Of a DNA stretch of 6,439 bases, positions 1-4,593 are shown piece after piece. Below the pieces are notes generated by a model that saw nothing but the letters and a program-made list of their open reading frames with translations, searched no databases and was not told the DNA's origin. Source of the DNA: Pedobacter sp. GTDB taxonomy: Bacteria; Bacteroidota; Bacteroidia; Sphingobacteriales; Sphingobacteriaceae. Made by a program: the position numbers and the translations under genes. Numbering within the stretch: the first letter of the stretch is position 1; every line of letters begins with the position of its first letter. The stretch covers positions 1-6,439 of the forward strand of contig JASLGV010000212.1 of assembly GCA_030149995.1 (NCBI GenBank), in the 5' to 3' direction.

Positions 1-91
1 ATGTAATCAGGGCATCTTTTTTAAAGTTTGCAGTGCCTGTTGGGATTAAAATTTCTTATTGAAACTGGCTGTTAACTATACATATCAGGCC

Positions 92-140
92 ATTGAGCGG
101 AATTATGCTTAAATCTTCTCATAAAAGCATGCTCAATTTT
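92..140 (+). terminator. Interrupted hairpin with short T-run, possible terminator of an upstream gene
   Basis: ATTGAGC (92-98) pairs with GCTCAAT (131-137), and ATGCTT (105-110) pairs with AAGCAT (125-130). The right arm is continuous and the left arm is broken by a 6-nt bulge (GGAATT, 99-104), giving 13 base pairs around a 14-nt loop. The right arm runs into TTTTG. No gene is supported in 1-91, so if this is a terminator it would serve a gene ending near or before the left edge. The bulge and the short T-run make it weak. It could instead be a folded leader of the gene at 185. Confidence 0.35.
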
Positions 141-184
141 GAATAATTTATATTAAGTTAGTAAACCAAATATAAATTTCCTTT

Positions 185-940
185 ATGAAGATGTTAACGG
201 CAATTCTGAAATTACTCGTGATATTGTTGTGCCCGCTGTATCTTTTCGGGCAACCTGCAACGCATTCAACATCCGGTTTTGCGCTAAATGGTATTTGTTA
301 TACCACGCATTTTGAAGTTATGATACCAGGTGCCAAAGATTTGAAGAGATTTGATGAAAAGACCTACGTCTATACGCTAAGAGATCTTGTTTTATATCAG
401 AAACCTATTTTTGGAAACAATTCAAATACAGGCGTCTTAACCGGCGATTCTGTTAACTATGCATATTTTACGAAGTACCTAAATGCAGAAGAGGGACTTT
501 ATTATGATACCAATGAAACGGTGGAAGGTGAGATTTTAAAAGCAAGTTCTTTTATGAACGGACACCTCGCACTGGAAGAGGGTATGTTTAACAGTGAGAA
601 CGACAAGCTTATTGATATCCGTAAAAAAGGGAAATACGAACGGATAGAAGTATACATACCGCAGGTAAAAACAGATGATTCTTATTGTGATACAACCTTT
701 TTGTTTTTTAGTAAAGGCTTTGGCGAAACGGGCTTTTCTCTTTCTAAAAATCTTGAAAAACAAAGAGATTTAAAGCTGGTAAAGGTTGTTATGCTATATA
801 ATGAGGCAAAAAAAAACGGGAAAGACGACTTTTTACCACGAAGGGAAATGATTTTTGAAATTGAAAAAATAGCCATCTTAAATCCCGAGCAATTTAAAAA
901 GTATTTTGACCGGCACGAACGGGTGCTTAAAAAACCATAG
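185..940 (+). CDS. Secreted protein of unknown function
   Basis: A 251-residue protein that I do not recognise. The N-terminus is a typical Sec signal peptide: MKM, Lys9, a hydrophobic stretch at about residues 10-21, and a likely cleavage near LFG|QP (residues 20-24). Cys16 lies inside the hydrophobic core and lacks a small residue before it, so it is not a convincing lipobox. The mature part (about 229 residues) has no further membrane segment. It is rich in Lys, Glu, Tyr and Phe and holds two cysteines (38 and 168) that could form a disulfide outside the cytoplasm. Alternating hydrophobic stretches such as 152-159 and 198-205 suggest beta strands, but no catalytic motif is visible. ATG 185 is the first in-frame start; ATG 191 would shorten it by only two residues. 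It stands alone, 135 nt ahead of the AraC-type gene on the same strand. The signal peptide and codon structure make it a likely real gene; its role is unknown. Confidence 0.75.
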   Translation: MKMLTAILKLLVILLCPLYLFGQPATHSTSGFALNGICYTTHFEVMIPGAKDLKRFDEKTYVYTLRDLVLYQKPIFGNNSNTGVLTGDSVNYAYFTKYLNAEEGLYYDTNETVEGEILKASSFMNGHLALEEGMFNSENDKLIDIRKKGKYERIEVYIPQVKTDDSYCDTTFLFFSKGFGETGFSLSKNLEKQRDLKLVKVVMLYNEAKKNGKDDFLPRREMIFEIEKIAILNPEQFKKYFDRHERVLKKP

Positions 941-1011
941 CTAACGGCTCCTTAGTGCGTTGGTTTAGGCTACAGTTAAATATTTTGATCTTTAATGTGT
1001 AGTTAAATGTG

Positions 1012-1019
1012 TATTTTTG
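1012..1019 (+). promoter_or_regulatory. Candidate -7 promoter box for the AraC-type gene
   Basis: TATTTTTG matches the Bacteroidota -7 consensus TAnnTTTG and lies 56 nt before the ATG at 1076. The nearest upstream TTTG (984-987) is 24 nt away, just beyond the usual 17-23 nt spacing. The -33 match is therefore imperfect, and T-rich sequence yields such boxes by chance. Confidence 0.35.
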
Positions 1020-1075
1020 GCTTAAATTTTATCCCTTGGATATCCATATAAGGAAATCATTTTATAAGCCAGCTG

Positions 1076-2170
1076 ATGTTACAAATGCTCTTTATATTAC
1101 TTACATCTGTTCCCATCCTTCTTACTGCATTTATTAACTTATCGTATTTTAAAAAACTACTTAAAACGAATAATCAATACGGGTTATATTTAGGATTGGT
1201 TAACCTGTATATATTGATATATGCATCGTTTACAATTGTTGTACACCTGATGCCTGCCAAATGGCAATACCTGAATAAATTAGCACCCTTTATGCTGATG
1301 GATGGTCCTATTTTGTTGTTTGGACTTCTTTTGGTGCAAGGTGCGGTTTTAAATCTTAGGTTTGTGTTGCTTCATTGTGTTTTGCCTATTATTTGCTGGT
1401 TGTTGTTTATCCTTATTATAAGCATTGGTATGAATCCACACATGGAAGAACAGTATGCAAATATTTCTGATGTTCTGAACATCATATCCATCACAGGTTA
1501 TACCAGTTATACGGTTTTTCGTTATAAATCATTTAATCTCAAACAAAATATTTATGCCCCGCTTTTATTAATCGGAACGGCCCTTTGTGCATTTATGTGT
1601 TTGATGGTTATTGTGTTTTATCTGGGGCAGGGCCAGGTAGAAGGGAAGCAATCAGCAGCAGATATGTTTTCTTTTATCGTGTACCTGATTATGCTGGCCG
1701 CTCTTATTCTTATTTACATCAGTCAGAAAAAAATGCTTAAACATTTTTATGAAGAAGAAAGCAGACGGCTGGCAACGATACAACCACTTTATTCAAAATC
1801 GGGCTTAAATGCCGGTCAGATAGAAAAATATGCTTTGCATATTCAGCAACAAATGGAAGAAAAACGTTTTTTCCTGTTATCAGATCTTTCGCTTGTTAAG
1901 CTGGCCAAGCTTTTAAATATTCCGCCGCATTATATTACGCAGGTATTAAATACGCATTTGCAAACCAACTTCCATCTATATGTAAATACGTTCAGGGTTC
2001 AGGCTGCCTGTGAGATGTTGCTTCAGAAAGAGTCTTTAAAACTGGAAGTAATTGCGATGGAAAGCGGGTTTAACTCGAAAGTTTCCTTTAACCGTAATTT
2101 TAAATCGATTATGGGTTGCAGCCCATCAGATTACCGGTTAAGAATTACCAATGGCGGTCAGGTACAATAA
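1076..2170 (+). CDS. Membrane-anchored AraC-type transcriptional regulator (7TM-HTH)
   Basis: A 364-residue regulator with two parts. Residues 1 to about 217 are strongly hydrophobic with about seven membrane helices (roughly 4-22, 36-57, 72-92, 96-118, 132-149, 160-183, 198-216). A short linker with the charged stretch EEESRR (226-231) follows. Residues about 256-357 form an AraC/XylS DNA-binding domain with two helix-turn-helix units. The first is at about 272-293 (LSLVKLAKLLNIPPHYITQV) and the second at about 321-345, with the family-typical GFNSKVSFNRNFK (331-343) and then GCSPSDYR (347-354). This architecture is common in Bacteroidota, where the membrane part is presumed to sense a signal while the C-terminus binds DNA from the cytoplasmic face; the ligand is not known. 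ATG 1076 gives a first helix beginning almost at the N-terminus; ATG 1085 is an alternative. It ends 75 nt from the tail of the convergent sulfur-transport operon, so control of that operon is possible but not shown. Confidence 0.85.
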   Translation: MLQMLFILLTSVPILLTAFINLSYFKKLLKTNNQYGLYLGLVNLYILIYASFTIVVHLMPAKWQYLNKLAPFMLMDGPILLFGLLLVQGAVLNLRFVLLHCVLPIICWLLFILIISIGMNPHMEEQYANISDVLNIISITGYTSYTVFRYKSFNLKQNIYAPLLLIGTALCAFMCLMVIVFYLGQGQVEGKQSAADMFSFIVYLIMLAALILIYISQKKMLKHFYEEESRRLATIQPLYSKSGLNAGQIEKYALHIQQQMEEKRFFLLSDLSLVKLAKLLNIPPHYITQVLNTHLQTNFHLYVNTFRVQAACEMLLQKESLKLEVIAMESGFNSKVSFNRNFKSIMGCSPSDYRLRITNGGQVQ

Positions 2171-2245
2171 TCTCTAAAAGTACTGTTCAATTCTGTTGGG
2201 CAAGTTTCAGGAGCAAATGTTTTAGGATTAAATAAAAACGAGTTT

Positions 2246-2833
2246 TTAATGTGTGGTTTGAATATGTTGTTCAATCAACTTTGTTATTTTCGGATCGCTA
2301 TAGTCGGCAATTCCTTCATGCCTGAATACGATTTTTCCATTTTTATCTATAATCACCGTAGTTGGAAGGGAAGCATCAAGAAGGGCAGAAGGTATAGTAC
2401 CCAGAATGCTGTAAACGGGTAGCTGATATGCATTTTTTAGCATAAAAGCATTTGCCTTGGTTAAATCACCATCTGTTTCAACTGCGAGAAAGACCACGTC
2501 AGGATGATGGCTGAATTTTTTATATAAGTGGTTGATAGAAGGCATTTCGGCAATACATGGCGGACACCAGGTGGCCCAGAAATTTATAAACACAACTTTT
2601 CCTTTTAAATCAGCGAGGTTTGTACGGATTTGCTGCTCATTAACAAATACAGCTTCGGGTGCCGGCATTTCCTTTTTTACATCTGTATTGGCCTGGAAAA
2701 AACCAATCTTCATCAGCGAACTGATGACAACAGTTTTAACACGTGTACTAAACAGGAGAGCGGCTAAAGCAAGAACGAACAGCAGATTTGTAAGCGTAGA
2801 CCAGCTGAATAATTTTTTGGTATTTAAAGACAT
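2246..2833 (-). CDS. Membrane-anchored TlpA-like thioredoxin-fold thiol-disulfide oxidoreductase
   Basis: A 195-residue protein of the TlpA/ResA type. Residues 12-29 form one hydrophobic segment after a Lys-rich start (Lys6, Lys7), so it is probably an uncleaved anchor that puts the rest outside the cytoplasmic membrane. The thioredoxin fold covers about residues 60-190. It contains KGKVVFINFWATWCPPC, with redox cysteines 90 and 93, and the cis-proline loop LPTTVIID (156-163, Pro157). The length suits an anchored TlpA-type protein. Such proteins usually keep partner cysteines reduced, for example in cytochrome c maturation or in sulfur-handling systems. Here it is the last gene of a three-gene minus-strand set, 58 nt after the DUF6691-like gene. 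I see no promoter box in that gap, which suggests co-transcription. The inferred role is reducing cysteines or persulfides of the YeeE-type transporter or of an extracytoplasmic sulfur compound; the exact substrate cannot be read from sequence. Confidence 0.9.
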   Translation of the reverse strand: MSLNTKKLFSWSTLTNLLFVLALAALLFSTRVKTVVISSLMKIGFFQANTDVKKEMPAPEAVFVNEQQIRTNLADLKGKVVFINFWATWCPPCIAEMPSINHLYKKFSHHPDVVFLAVETDGDLTKANAFMLKNAYQLPVYSILGTIPSALLDASLPTTVIIDKNGKIVFRHEGIADYSDPKITKLIEQHIQTTH

Positions 2834-2891
2834 CTTAATTTTTTAAGGATTGGGTACTTTCGTATGTATATTCGGTTTAACAAATGATTGG

Positions 2892-3368
2892 TTAATGTGG
2901 CAGTTTGTCTCTGAATTTTCCATATATCCATGTACCGGCCAGGGCACTGATAAGCGTAATCATTGCAACAGAAGAACCAGCGCCAATTTGCGCAAATATA
3001 GGACCGGGACAGGCACCGGTAATGGCCCAGCCAAAGCCAAAAAGAAGACCTCCGTAAACCTGACCTCTATTAAATTTTTTCTGCTGAATGGTAATTCTTT
3101 CTCCATTGATGGTTTTTGCTTCCGTCTTTTTTATGATCCATACAGAGAGCATACCAACAAGTACAGCAGATCCAATAACGCCATACATATGAAAAGATTC
3201 TAAGTGAAACATTTCCTGTATGCGGAACCAGCTGATCACTTCTGCCTTTACCAGGATAATTCCAAAAACGATACCTGCAACCAGGTATTTTATTTGATAA
3301 ACTGCATGTTGTTTATTTGAACGAATTTCAAAACCCGTACAGTCTGTTGGGGTGTTTTCTTTATGCAT
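2892..3368 (-). CDS. YeeE/YedE-type (DUF6691-like) membrane protein, second half of a split sulfur-compound transporter
   Basis: A 158-residue integral membrane protein. After a polar N-terminus of about 25 residues there are hydrophobic segments at about 27-41, 62-79, 104-119 and 131-150. The signature is GLLFGFGWAITGACPGP (107-123), with Cys120 in the GACPGP turn. This glycine-rich, cysteine-bearing motif is typical of the YeeE/YedE family, whose characterised member TsuA imports thiosulfate through a path lined by conserved cysteines. The chain is too short to be a full single-chain YeeE (about 350 residues). It starts 3 nt after the stop of the neighbouring YeeE-type gene, so the two are almost certainly made together and probably pair in the membrane. 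Family membership is clear from the motif; thiosulfate as substrate is inference. Confidence 0.87.
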   Translation of the reverse strand: MHKENTPTDCTGFEIRSNKQHAVYQIKYLVAGIVFGIILVKAEVISWFRIQEMFHLESFHMYGVIGSAVLVGMLSVWIIKKTEAKTINGERITIQQKKFNRGQVYGGLLFGFGWAITGACPGPIFAQIGAGSSVAMITLISALAGTWIYGKFRDKLPH

Positions 3369-3371
3369 GGA

Positions 3372-3941
3372 TTAAAGTGTTAAAATATAAGGAAGGATAA
3401 GATTGGCCATCACAAAACCTCCAGCCATGAAACAGCAGGTGGCAATAAGAGAAGGTAATTGTAAGGTAGAAAGCCCCATAATGGCATGCCCGCTGGTGCA
3501 ACCACCTGCATAGCGACTGCCAAAACCAACTAAAAATCCACCTGATACCATCATTATTATTCCACGAAGCGTAAATAAAGCCTGCCAGTTGAACAGTTGC
3601 TGCGGTACAAGTGAGCTGTAATCATCAATACCGTATGAAGCAAGGTTGTGTGTTAATTTGGGATTCAGTAAAACAGGGTTGGGGTTTTTGAGTAAGTTGC
3701 TGGCAATAAATCCACCCATTAAAATGCCCAGTGCAAAAAGAAGATTCCAGCGTTCCTGTTTCCAGTTATATTGGAAAAAAGGAATTTTTGATGGGATGCA
3801 GGCCGCACAAACATGGCGGAGTGCAGAACTGATGCCAAATGATTTATTGCCCATCAGCAGGAGTGCTGGAACAATAAGACCGATTAGCGGCCCCGCAATA
3901 TACCAGGGCCAGGGTTGTTTTATAAGATTGATCAAGTTCAT
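3372..3941 (-). CDS. YeeE/YedE-family membrane protein, first half of a split sulfur-compound (thiosulfate-like) transporter
   Basis: A 189-residue polytopic membrane protein, counted from the ATG at 3941. The frame is open to a TTG at 3956 (five extra residues), but ATG is preferred and a -7-like box at 3962-3969 would leave no room for the TTG start. Hydrophobic segments lie at about 12-30, 67-82, 124-141 and 164-186. Family signatures are GNKSFGISS (31-39), HVCAACIP (43-50, Cys45 and Cys48) and [16 protein letters not shown] (141-156, Cys148). In the family, cysteines in these turns lie on the substrate path of the thiosulfate importer TsuA (established for TsuA, inferred here). It is first in a three-gene operon with the DUF6691-like partner and the TlpA-like thioredoxin. 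The two membrane genes total 347 residues, about one full YeeE. Related two-gene pairs are found beside sulfide and persulfide detoxification genes in other bacteria, so export or detoxification is an alternative role. Confidence 0.88.
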   Translation of the reverse strand: MNLINLIKQPWPWYIAGPLIGLIVPALLLMGNKSFGISSALRHVCAACIPSKIPFFQYNWKQERWNLLFALGILMGGFIASNLLKNPNPVLLNPKLTHNLASYGIDDYSSLVPQQLFNWQALFTLRGIIMMVSGGFLVGFGSRYAGGCTSGHAIMGLSTLQLPSLIATCCFMAGGFVMANLILPYILTL

Positions 3942-3961
3942 ACAACAGAATACCAATAATT

Positions 3962-3969
3962 CAAAAATA
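3962..3969 (-). promoter_or_regulatory. Candidate -7 promoter box of the YeeE-TlpA operon
   Basis: On the minus strand this reads TATTTTTG, a full match to TAnnTTTG, 20 nt before the ATG at 3941. Transcription would begin near 3955, giving a very short leader. No TTG lies at the usual distance upstream, so the -33 half is missing. The region upstream instead carries ATATTTAAA repeats that could bind an activator. Confidence 0.35.
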
Positions 3970-3980
3970 AAAGAATTACA

Positions 3981-4029
3981 GATATTTAAATAAGGAAGAA
4001 AGATATTTAAAACGTAATAAATATTTAAA
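3981..4029 (+). repeat. Three short direct repeats ATATTTAAA
   Basis: ATATTTAAA occurs at 3982-3990, 4003-4011 and 4021-4029, stepping by 21 and 18 nt, about two helical turns. The first two are preceded by G (GATATTTAA). A reversed copy, TTAAATATC, lies at 4077-4085 and a variant, GATATTTAT, at 4121-4129. The array sits just upstream of the YeeE operon, where an operator or an AT-rich UP-like element would be. The AT-rich background weakens the case. Confidence 0.4.
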
Positions 4030-4077
4030 AAGGAGCAGAAGAAGTTAACAATAATGATTTTGGAATAAGTTTATAAT

Positions 4078-4134
4078 TAAATATCAGAGAAATTGCATCT
4101 GTAAACAGCTTTATTTCTCTGATATTTATTTTTT
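4078..4134 (+). terminator. Perfect 16-bp inverted repeat with T-tract, terminator-like, no visible gene
   Basis: Arms at 4078-4093 and 4113-4128 (core AAATATCAGAGAAAT and its complement) pair without mismatch around a 19-nt loop that itself contains CTG-TAAA-CAG. Six T follow (4129-4134), as for a plus-strand intrinsic terminator. The left flank has no matching A-run, so it is not bidirectional. No plus-strand gene lies between 3957 and 4078. It may end an unseen small RNA or an antisense transcript, insulate the rpmE2 promoter just downstream, or be a protein-binding palindrome. Confidence 0.5.
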
Positions 4135-4144
4135 ATTAATTGAC

Positions 4145-4175
4145 TTGATACTTATAAAATAAAACAATATATTTG
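4145..4175 (+). promoter_or_regulatory. Bacteroidota-type promoter of rpmE2
   Basis: TTG (4145-4147) is followed after 20 nt by TATATTTG (4168-4175). This is a full match to the TTG/N17-23/TAnnTTTG promoter of Bacteroidota. The predicted start site near 4179-4183 gives a leader of about 90 nt before the L31 ATG. This is the best promoter in the window. Confidence 0.7.
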
Positions 4176-4216
4176 CATCCTTAAAATTAAGGAAGAATAA
4201 CTGAATTAAAAATATA

Positions 4217-4267
4217 ATGAATCCTGTTTGTTTTAAGCCGGTGTTCATAACAATTAAAAAACAATAA
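4217..4267 (+). CDS. Possible 16-codon leader ORF upstream of rpmE2
   Basis: An ATG at 4217 opens a 16-residue frame ([16 protein letters not shown]) that stops with TAA at 4265-4267, five nt before the L31 ATG. It lies wholly within the predicted rpmE2 leader. The tight spacing would allow translational coupling, in which a ribosome ending the short frame restarts on rpmE2. There is no other evidence that it is translated, and short frames arise by chance. Confidence 0.2.
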   Translation: MNPVCFKPVFITIKKQ

Positions 4268-4272
4268 CAATA

Positions 4273-4521
4273 ATGAAAAAAGATCTGCATCCTACTAGCT
4301 ACAGACCAGTTGTTTTCAAAGATATGTCTAACGAATATGCTTTTTTAACAAAATCATGTGTAGATACTAAAGAGACTATCAAATGGGAAGATGGTAACGA
4401 ATATCCACTTTACAAACTGGAGATTTCTCATACTTCACACCCTTTTTATACTGGTAAAATGAAATTGGTTGATACTGCAGGACGTATCGATAAATTTAAA
4501 AACCGTTACGCTAAGAAATAA
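4273..4521 (+). CDS. rpmE2: Large-subunit ribosomal protein L31, type B
   Basis: An 82-residue protein of the 50S subunit, with the usual length of type B L31. It begins [15 protein letters not shown] and contains [17 protein letters not shown] (52-53 are SH), HPFYTGK (56-62) and a basic end FKNRYAKK, all characteristic. It has one cysteine (Cys29) and no CxxC zinc ribbon, so it is the zinc-independent form. In bacteria with both forms, the type B copy is often induced under zinc shortage. In Bacteroidota it is commonly the ordinary copy, and no Zur-like box is evident here. L31 helps bridge the two ribosomal subunits. It has its own strong promoter (4145-4175), no Shine-Dalgarno sequence, and its own terminator (4545-4580), so it is probably mostly monocistronic. 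ATG 4273 is the only sensible start. Confidence 0.96.
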   Translation: MKKDLHPTSYRPVVFKDMSNEYAFLTKSCVDTKETIKWEDGNEYPLYKLEISHTSHPFYTGKMKLVDTAGRIDKFKNRYAKK

Positions 4522-4544
4522 TTTAGCAATAAAAATACTTTTTT

Positions 4545-4580
4545 AAAGTCCCTTTGTGTTAAAGCATCGGGACTTTTTTT
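4545..4580 (+). terminator. Intrinsic terminator of rpmE2
   Basis: AAAGTCCC (4545-4552) pairs perfectly with GGGACTTT (4569-4576) around a 16-nt loop. A T-run extends the right arm to 4580 and continues, broken by one A, to 4586. It begins 24 nt after the L31 stop codon. Confidence 0.85.
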
Positions 4581-4587
4581 ATTTTTG
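4553..4587 (+). promoter_or_regulatory. Candidate promoter of the GlmU-family gene, nested in the L31 terminator
   Basis: TTTG in the terminator loop (4553-4556) is followed after 23 nt by TATTTTTG (4580-4587), a full TAnnTTTG match within the allowed spacing. Transcription would start near 4592, at or next to the ATG at 4594, giving a nearly leaderless mRNA. The -7 box is made from the terminator T-tract, so a chance match is possible. Confidence 0.4.
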
Positions 4588-4593
4588 TGGCTT

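Larger units (their letters stand above)
3942..4272. other. AT-rich divergent spacer between the YeeE operon and rpmE2
   Basis: This 331-nt stretch has no supported protein gene. From left to right it holds a minus-strand -7 box (3962-3969), three copies of ATATTTAAA (3982, 4003, 4021), and a 16-bp perfect inverted repeat with a T-tract (4078-4134). These are followed by the rpmE2 promoter (4145-4175), a dyad at the predicted rpmE2 start site (4179-4192) and a possible short leader ORF (4217-4267). Confidence 0.7.

Noticed and set aside
3..62. Open plus-strand frame of 19 codons from the left edge, ending in TGA at 60-62
   Set aside because: It could be the tail of a gene outside the window, but the translation is too short to recognise and other frames end nearby as well.
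939..965. Hairpin AGCTAACG/CGTTGGTT just after the secreted-protein stop
   Set aside because: It needs two G-U pairs and is followed only by TTTAGG, not a T-tract, so it is too weak to call a terminator.
2231..2250. TAAAAAC-GA-GTTTTTA palindrome between the convergent genes
   Set aside because: It is short, almost all A-T and has a 2-nt loop, so a stable terminator for either gene is not supported.
2532..2846. 104-codon plus-strand frame opposite the TlpA-like gene
   Set aside because: It is antisense to the CPPC thioredoxin domain and shows no domain or promoter of its own.
2850..3203. 117-codon plus-strand frame opposite the DUF6691-like gene
   Set aside because: It lies over a clear minus-strand membrane protein, and its Lys/Thr/Asn-rich translation has no family features. 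It is a shadow.
3646..3993. 115-codon plus-strand frame opposite the YeeE-type gene
   Set aside because: It is antisense to conserved YeeE motifs and its translation resembles no family. It could overlap an antisense RNA ending at 4134, but protein coding is not supported.
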